Assembly: GCA_040143965.1 (NCBI GenBank)
Contig: JASJQH010000041.1
Coordinates: 1-39,616 of the forward strand
Source: Basidiobolus ranarum
Lineage: Eukaryota; Basidiobolomycota; Basidiobolomycetes; Basidiobolales
Reading direction: 5' to 3'
Length of the DNA stretch: 39,616 bases
Part shown: positions 13,978 through 24,630 of the stretch, one piece after another
How the letters are laid out: every line of letters starts with the position of its first letter
How positions within the stretch are numbered: the first letter of the stretch is position 1
Program-made: the position numbers and the translations under genes
Notes under the pieces: generated by a model
Told to the model about the DNA's origin: nothing
What the model saw: the letters and a program-made list of their open reading frames with translations, nothing else
Database searches by the model: none

Positions 13978-14209
13978 GCTTCCTTACCTCTCATATATGT
14001 ACCATATCTAAAGTTAGCTAATATAGTGAATAAACGTTACTTATCCAACCTTTATCAAGTGAACTCAATGATAGATACTTTAGAGCTTGAAGTTAACTTC
14101 ACTTCTTTGTGCTTGAAGTCAAACTATTGAGCAGCAATATCCACAATTAACAATAATGCATTGTTCTATTCAATAAAGCTATAAAGTTTTTAATTATTTT
14201 GGTAGTTTG

Positions 14210-14529
14210 TGTTAAATTATGTTAGAAGTTTGTTGGAAGTAGTTTGGAGAACTAGAAGAATTAGTGGTTTTCACTAGTTGATTTATTGAGTAGAAAGTCA
14301 GCATTTATAGTTTTGTCAAGACGTAAGCAAAAAAAAGTGTAAGATGTGCTAAGGAAGATCCCAGGAACATGCGTATAAAGTTAGGGGCTTCTAGCCCATG
14401 TTTGAAAAATCTATATATCTGAGAACTCTAAAGTAAATTTAGTTAGGTGATATTTTAGTGAGATATGGAATAGCTAAACACTAAGCTATATATGACTATG
14501 TAGATGTCTAGGCGATGCTTATTTCAACA
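14210..14529 (-). mobile_element. Solo LTR family A, minus orientation (~320 bp)
   Basis: A near full-length copy from the complement of ...TTTAACA (14210) to the complement of TGTTGAAAT (14529). It carries the same TATA-like and poly(A)-like blocks. The flanking pentamers differ (GTTTG and AATAA), so its target duplication is lost or the ends are slightly mis-set. It looks more diverged than the copies at 21160 and 36638. Confidence 0.8.
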
Positions 14530-17500
14530 AATAAATAAAGGAAGTTAAGATCTTATGAAAACATCTATATCCAGTTCATCGCTAAACATATTTTTGGAAA
14601 ACTTATCTTCGTTTATGAAAATATATCAAATTGAAACTTGTTGCGCTTTTCTGAAATTTTGCTTGAAATGAAAGCCAGTCCACAACTATGTAATAATCAA
14701 CGATCTAACCTTTGCCAGTATGGCTATGTGAAAAGTAATATTTGCTATACAAATATACAGAATGCACGATTTAACCCACTACGAAATAACACATTGAAGT
14801 TCTTAGCTATAGAAGAAAATAGTTGGGCAGCAAAGAATGTTGAAATTATGCATTCCATATTGTAATTTATTAAGAGCTTTTATTAACAAATATTCGGAAA
14901 ATACAGTATTCACCTTCTGGGTAATCACAATTGAATTCAACTATCTATATCTATAAAAACAATCCATGGTGTTTGCTACAGATGTTTAGGAACAAATCAA
15001 TGCTAGTAAATATTCCGATCATCAATTGTATACGCTTCAAAAATATGTTTTGCTATATATAGCAAATCCCAACTTGCTAATAAAATTGCTATGGTATTTA
15101 TTATTATTCCAGATATTGACTGTAACATCAGCTTTATAGAGATCTCGCCAAGACATAAGCAATGACGACACATCTTGTATAATTATGTAGTATTGATCTT
15201 CATTAACTAGATGAGTGCAGCTCCCACATATTCTACTCGCGTGATATATTTTAGAAAAATAACAAATCTTTGCATATGACCAAATTGTTGGTAGAACGTA
15301 TCTTTCGAACCAACAGTGCATGAGATAGTGAGATTGATGCTGGGTTGAACGCTAGAGATATCCTATCTTTAACTTATGGAATATGCCAGGTACCATTCGT
15401 ACTTGTCTATCTAGAAATAAACTCGCAGGTTTCATACCACAACAAGCAGTAGTATCGGATCTCTTACAATTTGTGGAAGCCTACCTTGAATGATACAACC
15501 ACGAACTTGAACAAAGGGGTCTGACAAGTCGCTCAAAAGATGACTTCATAATGATGAAATGCCGATCATGGTTGATTGACACTTGCGTTAAAACTGGGTG
15601 TATTGGTTCACTTTCATGTAGTTTGAAACAATGCACCTCTTGCTACTTGCAATAACCAGGAGTAGCACTTTGGTTCTGATGTCATACATGCAAGCTCAAA
15701 CTTGATTCAGGTTTGTATCAGGTTACCTTGTGAGCTCCTAATATTTCTAATCCAATCAACAGTCAATTCTGGGATCGAGCACGATCTGTAGACCAGGAAG
15801 AGAATAGCTAGATCATTATACAATGTAATTGGAGATCATTGGACAAGGTTTTCCGACGTTGAAGAAAAGCTTTGTGATCTATAATGAGACAACGAAAGAT
15901 TTGAAGTAAGATATTGAATGAATACTCTGATTCTTGATGATATCATAATCTCATTTTCCGTCTCGCTTAACAAGTTTAGATAACTGAGGAACATACTGAT
16001 ATCATCACCAGAACAGTGAAACTGCCAACTATCTGGATCGTACACATAACACTCCGATTTCTAGGACCTATTTGAAAAATAGATAAGCAACGCCCTTAAC
16101 TCTGATGACTGGACTATAATATACTTGTTAATAATGTTCAACCAAGTTATCGTTAGATATAGTATGCCCCATAATTGCCGAAAACAGATATCAGTAAGTT
16201 TAGAAACTTGCAAGTTGCTTGATAACAAAATAGAAGTCTGAAATGAGCAAAGCTATATTGCTGTAGTGTATGCTTCTTCACCAGCGATACTTTGAGGATT
16301 TATCCGAAATCCTAAATCTCCATGTGGTATTCTCTGTACATTTGGCTGAATCAAGTGAGGCTATCCTAATCTAGGCATCGTGGACCGATTTCAAGTTGAG
16401 GATAAAAGGGACTTCCCATATTTGGCATAGGTTTTGATGTAACTCAATAGGAGTGCCACCTACTAGCGAGTAATGCTGTTGATGACATAATTATCGAAAC
16501 AGTGATACAATTTATATAATACCAGAAAGAGAATACTGGTTTCCACAATTACATTAAGGGCATTTATAGGTTGAGTATTCTTCATTAGTTCCATTATCAC
16601 TCCACGCTTTTAACGAGTTTCGAATCAATATATTCAGGATTCATTCTACTAGCCCAAAACATACCAAACCTTTTGCAGTGAGATGACATCACAGCATGAT
16701 GTCAGGCTGTAGTGACTTATCGTGACGTATGATTATTACTATTTATGCCGAAAGAGTTCCGTAATTGGTGGGTTGGGGTTTCCATACAAGAGTTGGCTCA
16801 ATTAAGGTTGGGCTAGAGCAAATGTCCGTGCCAATGAGCGAAGGCTAATGTAAGGTAAATTACCGCGAAACTCCACAAATTAACACTCTAACTAATAATA
16901 AAAAAGTGAGCACATATTCCTCTCCTGTGTATGCAATAGACTTGAAGATAATAGAGCCTCATTTATGCCAGTAGATATACTGAGTGTCATCACAATATCC
17001 ACCGTAATATTAGCAGTAGTTCTGTGCGTTGTTTAAACTGAATGGTACTAATTTACTTTCTCGCACAGTTTCAACTGTCTTTACATCTGATTGGTTACTT
17101 CTCTTAAAGTAGACTCACCACTAAGAGTGACCATCGGTTGTGTAATAGGTTAGGAATGATTGATGAGGAGAACCATACCTGTATGCTTTCATTGTCGGTG
17201 TTACTACTGTGTCTGACTTGACTCGTTTATCATTAAACTTGTCTATGAAAGTTGAAATCTCCTCAGAATCAACTACGCATTTCACGATTGTAACACTCGT
17301 TGAAAGATGTGTATGATATTTAGCGCATTTTCTATTCATCCTTCGTTTTCGACCCAAGTATCATCTACCCTTTTTTTCCGATGCCTATGATGTCATAACG
17401 ACATACCTCTATTTGCTTTTGTTTTGAGACAATCAAGATCTGTAATTATCAGAAGCGAGGCGAAGTGATTTCTACTTCTTAACATACATGTAAAGACAAG

Positions 17501-18504
17501 TACTCAAATTGAAATTAGTGTTAGTTTTAAGGTATATAGAAAGTATTTGTTCAAATAAGAATAAATTGTGGATTCCATACAAAACGATATGGAATCTTCC
17601 AACTAAGAATATGAGATGTAGATATCTTTTGATTTCCTTTTCAGCGATACCGCTGAGATTGATTTAGCTGAACAAGTTCTGAAATCCAGGTATGTCTTTT
17701 TCAATGCTCATCTTTGAGGTCTCGTGCCTGACTTCAACCCAACTTACCACGGTATAAGCCTATTTCGGCACTCATTATAATCCCTAGAATGGTGGGCAGT
17801 CTTTACAAATCTTATATCTGAATTTGACAGATGTAACCTGCCTTTTTGGAATTCAATTTATTTCATTCTCGCCCTATTCCAGCTTTGCACCACCCGGTAG
17901 CAATGTTCTTTAGTTTTTTCTTCTCGGCGAAACTTATGAGCTCACAAGCGATCATTTTCCCGACTTTCAAAAGTTAGTATATATCTTGATACCGTGGTAG
18001 TATTTAGACTAAAGAGAAGTGGGTATCAATGGGAGCAGCAGGGTTGTGTAGCAATTCTGCTCGTTTTTGGATTTCTCCTACTTATTTGGAGCGTGTAACA
18101 TTTATTGCGTGATAATATTGGATTTCAATATTGATTTGTAATATATTTGATTCCAAAACTTGTTGGCGCAAGGTGAGAATTAACAACCAGGTCAGTAATC
18201 GTGTTTTCATTGGTTTCATAGAAGTATCAAGATAGACTGGAGTTTGATATATTTCTCCCAGTTAGTTGCTCATCAAGATTCTTGTTTATATTGATCTGTT
18301 ATCTAACCCTCCAAATTCTGATTGAGATCACTACTGGCCAATGATGGAGATTAATTACTAAGTAAGATAAGATCTTTTCTTTTACCAAATCATTATGATT
18401 TAGAAATTAATGATGGCCTCCCTCTTGCAACCCGGAAAGGAAAGAAAGGTGAAATGTTGGAGAAGAGAGGTACTTGCCAATAGAGAAGTTGACCACGTTC
18501 ACAA
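14530..18504. other. Gene-poor interval upstream of the Atf1-type gene
   Basis: Nearly 4 kb without a gene I can support. Short ORFs exist (for example about 15037-15321, 15836-16045 and 17121-17357, all minus) but none shows a family motif, good splice context or a promoter. The interval contains several CRE-like octamers (16684-16730 and 17388-17395), listed separately, and may act as a long upstream regulatory region. Confidence 0.5.
16684..16730. promoter_or_regulatory. Cluster of CRE-like octamers
   Basis: TGACATCA (16684-16691) and TGATGTCA (16697-16704) form a perfect 8-bp inverted repeat with a 5-bp spacer. TGACGTAT follows at 16723-16730, and another TGATGTCA lies at 17388-17395. 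The first two and the last differ by one base from the ATF/CREB site TGACGTCA. The nearest downstream gene encodes an Atf1-type factor about 2 kb away, so a regulatory role is speculative. Confidence 0.35.
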
Positions 18505-18522
18505 TATATAAAGGAGGCCTCC
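18505..18522 (+). promoter_or_regulatory. TATA box and GC palindrome of the Atf1-type gene
   Basis: TATATAAAGG (18505-18514) overlaps a perfect 10-bp palindrome GGAGGCCTCC (18513-18522). The ATG lies 230 bp downstream at 18745, which implies a leader of about 200 nt. The TATA match is strong. The role of the palindrome is unknown. Confidence 0.6.
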
Positions 18523-18744
18523 TCACATACAGTCTCAACAATCACTAGTTGATTTTCTTTCGCATTTGGAATCCATAGCCACTTTAAAGCTTAATTGTGA
18601 CCATTTCCTTACGATTTGCCTCGCCGGTGCTATCTTATCACGATATAGTTGACATAAATTAGTCTCGGTCGTTTTCAATTCTTATTGTTCACTCTTCGAA
18701 TTCACAAACACGATACATCTGATTTCTTCAAAACTCCATCAGCA

Positions 18745-19908
18745 ATGACTACCACAGTACCATATGTTAAGGCTGAAAACTCGGACTATCAGCTTCCATA
18801 CATAAGCAGTTTTATCCAGTCACGTAATCCATTTACGTCACAAGTCTCTTCAGTCTCTGATTATCCTTCCTTTAGCACAGAAGGTAATTCCATTTGAGTT
18901 TTATTTCAAAGATATTCACATTTACTAAATATATTTTCCTCATTAGTTGAAACAACCGAAACTAATGGTTTAGAGTCTAGTGACTTGATCGCACCCAAGA
19001 AGTTGGATTTAGAACCCAACCCGTTTGAGCAAAGTTTCTTGGCTTCCTCAGCACCAAGTAACAGCAATATCACCGCCAGTTCTAGAAATACCGGACTATT
19101 ACCTCCAGTTTCTTCAATCGAGAACCCAAGGGGAGATGGACCTGATTGGAACCAGTCATTAAGGGCCGGCCCTTTATCTCCTTCTATGTTGTTTGGCCCT
19201 CAGCCTAACATAGCCAAAACAGTTATGAATTCACAACCTTTTCCAATGGGCTCCAACATTTATGACAATCCTTCTGGTCAATCAAATACCGCCAATTTCA
19301 GTGGAATCTCTAGCTCATATTATCGTCGTCCGTCTGATGAATCATCACGTCCAGTTGTCACTGGGTGGGCAGAACCCTTGGGTATCGATAGCAAGAATAT
19401 TCCTGGATCCAATAAGCGTAAGAGCAGTGACTGTAGTCGCTCAGATTGGAGTGTTGATAGCGACATGTCACGCCGTAACAGTATTGACGATGCTGATTCC
19501 ATGAAATACAAGTCTGATATGACACCTGACGAAAAGCGAAAATTGTTCTTAGAACGCAACCGTAAGGCAGCATTGAAGTGCCGTCAACGCAAGAAGCAAT
19601 GGCTAAGTAACCTTCAGGAGAAAGTGGACTATCTATCTCAAGAAAATGATTCTTTACAGGACCAAGCCACCTCACTTAGAGAGGAAATCATTAATTTGAA
19701 AACGTTGCTCCTAGCCCATAAGGAGTGTCCAGTTGCTCAAGCTAATGGTGTTATTGGCTTAGATAATCTTGCACCAACACTTGGTGATCATACATTGGTT
19801 ATGGGGCAGACAGCTGGCCAAGAAATGGCAGCATTCCCTGCGGCATCCAGATCTGGTATTCCTTCCAACTCAGTTGGATTAGCACCCAATACGATCATCA
19901 GATTTTAG
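18745..19908 (+). CDS. atf1: bZIP transcription factor, Atf1/Sko1 type (ATF/CREB)
   Basis: Nuclear stress-response regulator of the kind controlled by Sty1/Hog1-type MAP kinases. Two exons: 18745-18883 and 18947-19908 (1101 nt, 366 aa), joined through a 63-bp intron with GTAATT donor and CATTAG acceptor. The ATG is the first in frame after the TATA box. Residues about 65-75 carry LEPNPFEQSF, the conserved OSM-like motif, and GPLSPSMLFGPQ resembles the next Atf1 block. The bZIP spans about 243-305: basic region ERNRKAALKCRQRKKQW, then leucine heptads, ending with the HKECPV block usual in Atf1 proteins. SP/TP sites are few. Two CRE-like octamers lie inside exon 1. It looks intact. The orthology call rests on the OSM and bZIP blocks. 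Confidence 0.93.
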
Positions 19909-21159
19909 ATTAACACACCCTATTATAACCATGTAGATATACTTTCATCATGATTCTAGTTTGGCATCTTTGAATCATTCTTTTCTTCTGTATTTTGCTT
20001 CCTTTGCGCGGGTAATTTCCATCATTAGAATTACCACCCTATTCTATCGAAATGTTTATTTAATTGTACACAAATGATTTCTCAATTTTTGGAGTAAAAA
20101 AGCATCCACTCTACCTCGTTGCTACTGTTGCACTTAAAATTCGTGGTTGTGTAATGGGGTGTGAGTGAGGTCATAGGTCAGATCGGCTGGAACTATCTAT
20201 GATCTGCAAGTACTAACGTATGAATGGTTAAGGCAGTGCACCCACGATAGATAATCTAGATCGGGCTTTCCTTAATAAACAAGCCAAATTGCGTCTCAGT
20301 CTTTTCATCATGTGATTACCACTCAAAATGGCTGGGAAAATTCATGAAGCATGATGGCTTTACAAAGTGTTACGCAAGATCACACTCTCTGGCGAAATCC
20401 AGTAGAATGATAATTTCATTGCGGATATTTAGTAGTGAAGGGAGACGATCAAGAAACCGGTATAGAACATTCTCTTTAATCACTTTTCTCACAATCTCAA
20501 CAGAGGTGTTTGACATCTGATTTTAATATACCCAACACTGGTGGTTGATATCGTGGAAGATTGCCTGGATAACTTGATGTCTGGAAATCTATTTCCTTAA
20601 CAGATCTACTTATCATTTCATCACCAACGAGTTGCAATCATTTAACATTAATACCACATGAGCAAAAGCATGTAAATCCGTTGGTTTTTTCGATTCACAG
20701 CGAGCAAGCTAAGAAATTCATATAAGCCTACTTGGAAGTAACCCCAAGAATGCTCTCCACAATCAATGGTTGCACTAATATACAATATCCTCATGATCGT
20801 CCATATTTATTAAATAGGTTAATTTCATTCATGCAACATAGTTCAATTGTTTCTTCAGAATCCTGTGTTAGGCAATAATAACACTTATTTAACCGCATAA
20901 TTGACTCTGTATGCAGTAGTAGCTTACAAACCTAGAGTGTTCATTTTAGATGCTATTTAGTCTTAAGAATCTGTTACTCTAGGTATTTAGGTACTATTTG
21001 GTAGCTCTGCTTCAGGTATGTGAGATTTACTAAATAGCAGTCAGAGTATGGAAATGGTACAGTTTCCAAGTTGACATTGAATACTATTATAAATAAAGAA
21101 GAAAATGAGTTGGAGGGTTATGAGATATATGTACACTATACTTATTGGCCATTAGTTAT
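19909..21159. other. Intergenic region 3' of the Atf1-type gene
   Basis: About 1.25 kb of AT-rich non-coding DNA between the bZIP gene and a solo LTR. It presumably holds the bZIP 3' end. No ORF, RNA gene or repeat that I can recognise. Confidence 0.5.
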
Positions 21160-21505
21160 TGTTGAAATTAGCATTGCCTAAACACCTATATAGTCATATA
21201 TAGCTTAGTACTTAGTTATCTTATATTTCACTAAGATATTACCCATTATTCTCAAGAGGAACTTACAATATTTTTACCAACTTGATAGTTCTCGGATATA
21301 TATATATATTTTCAAGCTTGTGCTAGAAGCCCCAAGCTTTGCACACATGTTCCTGGAATCTTCTTAACACATTCTATATGCTAGTTTGTTTACATCTTGA
21401 CAAAACTATAAATGTCAACTGAATACTCAATAAATCAATAAGTGAAAACAACCGATTTCACTAATTCTCCAAACCACTTCCAACAGGCTCCCAAATACTT
21501 TAACA
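21160..21505 (+). mobile_element. Solo LTR family A (346 bp) with perfect target duplication
   Basis: Runs from TGTTGAAATTAGC to CTTTAACA. GTTAT is duplicated on both sides (21155-21159 and 21506-21510). TATA-like CTATATAG and the AATAAATCAATAAG signal are present. This is among the best preserved copies and a good reference for the family. Solo remnant; no internal region. Confidence 0.9.
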
Positions 21506-21606
21506 GTTATTTTATGATTTGCACATGGGGCACTCACAATTACCTGATGGGAGTATTAAGGAAACATTGGTAGAGATTAAGAAAACTAAAATCAATTGGT
21601 AGTTAA

Positions 21607-21936
21607 TGTTGAATTTAGCATTGCCTAAACACTTATATAGCCATATATAGCTTTTTAGTTTAGTTAACTTATGTTTCACTAAGATATCACCTATGATTCT
21701 CAATCAAAATTTACGTAGAAGTTTGAAGATATATAGTTTTGATAACTTACGCTAGAAGCTCCAAAACGTGCATACATGTTCCTGGGAACTTCCTTAACAC
21801 ATAGTGTATGTTAGTTTTCTTACATCGTTACAAAACCGTAAATGTCAACTTTCTATTCAATAGATCAACAAGTGAAATCCACCAATTTCTCTAGTTCTCC
21901 AAACCACTTCCAACAGGCTCCCAAAATACTCTAACA
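21607..21936 (+). mobile_element. Second solo LTR family A, same orientation (~330 bp)
   Basis: Lies 101 bp after the previous copy. Starts TGTTGAATTTAGC and ends CTCTAACA. The flanks are GTTAA and GTTGG, and the similarity extends to about 12 bp (ATTGGTAGTTAA against GTTGGTAGCTAA), longer than expected for an LTR target duplication. It is more diverged than its neighbour, so the two are probably independent insertions rather than ends of one small element. Confidence 0.82.
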
Positions 21937-22710
21937 GTTGGTAGCTAATATCTATATGAGATAAGCTTGTTAGTATCCTAGAAACATATTTTTTCTCTGA
22001 TTCCATGCTATTGACTTGAAGTATTTAGTATATATACATTTGAGAGCCTAATTCTAATATTTCGATATTTGGGATATATTTTTCTTCTGTGTATTATTAA
22101 AAGTCCTTGTTAGTAAGTCACGTGTTTAAATGGTTCAAAATAATTCAAATATAGACAATTTAGGTATCTAACCTCCACCACAGGATTAAGATACACAGTA
22201 ATGATCGTGATTTTTTTCTCATCATACACAGGTCGAGTTGAGTAACTCTCATCCAATCAAGAAGAAAATATTTTTTCCTTAATCAGGGGTATTTCTTGAG
22301 CCTGGATGGTTTCGTGGTCATATATAAGTACCTGGTTGGAGGACTTGAAATTCATCACCGGTGCGAACACCAATTCATAAGGTATTGTAGCGAATTTTAT
22401 GTTAATTTTTGTATTTCATTTCCTGTTAAATTCCCCCACCAGAAATAAGTTCTCCACTCTGGATGGGACTACGAACCAGGAGACATTAATTTTCGGTTTT
22501 TTTCGAGCAATCTTTGATTGTCACCACGTGTGGCGGGGGTATTATTACTTGCCTCTGTTATCGAGATACTGATACAAACCATGATATTCCTTTAAATTTC
22601 ATGAACTAATGTTTAAATTTCTAGATTAATGTACGATGTCTTTGTAGACTGAGTGGCCAACCATTCGCTTAGGCCTCGAGAGATCTGCCAGCGGAAGCTA
22701 CGAATATTAC
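21937..22710 (+). promoter_or_regulatory. Upstream region of the orphan ORF
   Basis: Contains a strong TATATAAG at 22321-22328 followed by a possible leader. CATAAG/GTATTG (about 22380) and TTTGTAG/ACTGAG (about 22658) could be donor and acceptor of a leader intron near 280 bp. CCACGTGTGG at 22523-22532 is a perfect E-box-like palindrome. Use of these signals is inferred. Confidence 0.4.
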
Positions 22711-22941
22711 ATGAGTGACTCTTACCATGATTACTACCTCCATGTACAGACGCCCTTAGATGAAGCATTCGCAAGCTGTAATGTTGAACCAGATGTGAAA
22801 TTCATCGATCTAATCAAACAACCATGGTACCACACTAAACTTCCACTTGAAGCTGAAAATCAATCGATTTATTTCAAGTTTGGTGACAGAAAAATTGTTA
22901 ATGACAATCCGCATGCTGTATATAAATGCCTTATTCTCTAA
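22711..22941 (+). CDS. Orphan small protein, unknown
   Basis: A 76-aa ORF from the ATG at 22711 to TAA at 22939-22941. The frame stays open upstream for about 18 more codons, back to a TTTGTAG that looks like an intron acceptor (about 22657), so the true protein could start in an earlier exon. The composition is protein-like, rich in Tyr, His and acidic residues, with a motif LIKQPWYHTKLPLE. No signal peptide, membrane helix or known domain is visible. It lies 330 bp before the UPF0415 gene on the same strand. It could be a short gene or the last exon of a longer one. Confidence 0.45.
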   Translation: MSDSYHDYYLHVQTPLDEAFASCNVEPDVKFIDLIKQPWYHTKLPLEAENQSIYFKFGDRKIVNDNPHAVYKCLIL

Positions 22942-23273
22942 ATGTTGTAAAGTTTTGAGAAAGTGTCAATATAATTCAATGTAACATTTAAAAGAACATT
23001 CACACACTTGTAAATAAATCAAATGCATATATTTCTTAACATAAATATTCAGTTTATTCAAGCCATGGTGATGAATCAACGATTTATTGGCAGTGGCAAT
23101 GATGATTCTTCCGATATTTCGCTACAACTCACAGAAATCAATATATTGAAATTCCATTTGTTTATACTTGGCTATGTTTTCTTACCATGAAATGATTTTA
23201 ATTGATCCCATTTTTGACTGATAAATTGGTCCGCAACCGAATTCTATTTTGTCATTTGGTGAGGAACGTAGAT

Positions 23274-24630
23274 ATGGAGGAAAAAGATACCAAACAAGTG
23301 AAAGGAGCAACTGCAGAAGTAACTTTAAATAAGTTAAGAGAACAGGCGGTTGAACTTTTAAAAGCCATTCGACCTTACGATGGAAAAGTTGAAGGGATTC
23401 ACAAATTGGAACGAGGAATCTTAGCTGAACAAAATTTTCTTCAAAAGGTAAGTTTTTTGTTGAAGTGAAGTTTTTCGGTATTAGATATTAAACAAGTATG
23501 AGGGTCGGGTGGGGTATTTTTTTCATTTTTAGAGTACTATAGAACAATCGGAACTGAATTCTACAAATCTCAAATATTATTCGGCTATCGTAGAAACTTT
23601 AAAAAGCTCCAACAGTCCAACGTCAGTTTTGAAAGTATTTCGTTATCAGTCTACGCAGTGCAAATTTCTTAAAAGAGTTATCGTGGATGTGGTAACTGAC
23701 AATGGAACCAATTGGATCAAAGTGAGTAAGCTTTACAAACGGGGAAGTAACAAAATTCCTTTGGACTCGGACTATTCTGATGCAGAAGATTCTTTTCTTC
23801 ATTTGAGGGATTCTCCACTCATCAAGTATGCAAGAAAGATGATAGAAGCTTCAAAACAGAACTTGATCCATTTTAATCTACCAAAAATTACTTTCACTAC
23901 TTGTGAAGATATGGACAATTCCTTGATAATGCGTTTAAAGGAAGAGGGAGTTTTTATCGAGAAGCCACATGAGTTTTTTCCAAGCTCGATCTCAGCCTCA
24001 GCCTCGGATATGCATCCAAGCTATTGCAGTCGATTAAATTTAGATGTCACTTCTCTGATTGCATTAGTATCTGATTTAACCCATTCTTTAAAACATCCTG
24101 TGGATCCTACCATTTTCAAAGAACAACCATTGATCATTCAAGCAACTCAAGAACTAGCTGAACCTATTCTACCGATATTTTCCAAACTATTTCATGATCG
24201 TACCTTACACACCACTCGAAGTGCGTACAGTAAATTCTTCGAGTTGATAAACTTGATCGCCGGGGAAAGAGAAACGATTCGAGCACATCAAATATTTACC
24301 AAGGAATTGATCGACTATAATGGTTCCAGTGAACTATATTACAATTGGAGAGAGGTGGGATTCAATGAACCTCCTTATGTTACAGTCATCGAAGATCAAC
24401 CTAGCCCTCGATTCTTAGAACTCTTGAAACATCCAAATAAGCCAAAGAAGTTCACTTCATTAACTATGGTGGTTTTCGGCACCGGGGATCAATTGAAAAT
24501 GACTACCGTATCCGGGAATTCCTGGATAAGTCGGTCGCTCGATCAGATGGAGCTGAAAAATCGGAGTGTCTTTGAGCACAGTCCGCGAAGTCTTGTTGAA
24601 AAGAAATCATCACAGCATTTCAATCCGTAA
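23274..24630 (+). CDS. UPF0415 (C7orf25-like, DUF1308) protein
   Basis: Function unknown. Recognised by co-linear blocks with animal C7orf25. Two exons: 23274-23447 and 23533-24630 (1272 nt, 423 aa; human protein 421 aa), with a GTAAGT donor and TTTTTAG acceptor. Shared blocks include LEAEL-like FLQKVSF/Q at the first junction, STNLKYYSAIVETLKSS, and VIVDVVTDNGTNWIKVSK. Further on are LIHFNLPKITF, RLNLDVTSLIALVSDLTH, AGERETIRA and SLTMVVFGTGDQLKMTTVSG, the last matching the family's FGTGDTLKA block. The acidic DSDYSDAEDS insert is lineage-specific. The ATG is the first that leads into the conserved N-terminal helix. Near-identical length to the animal protein supports the model. Confidence 0.88.

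Noticed and set aside
15037-15321. Minus-strand 94-codon ORF in the gene desert
   Set aside because: No domain, splice or promoter support. The codon make-up is typical of AT-rich non-coding DNA.
17121-17357. Minus-strand 78-codon ORF
   Set aside because: It begins with a basic run and looks somewhat protein-like, but there is no homology I know and no supporting signals. Not enough to call a gene.
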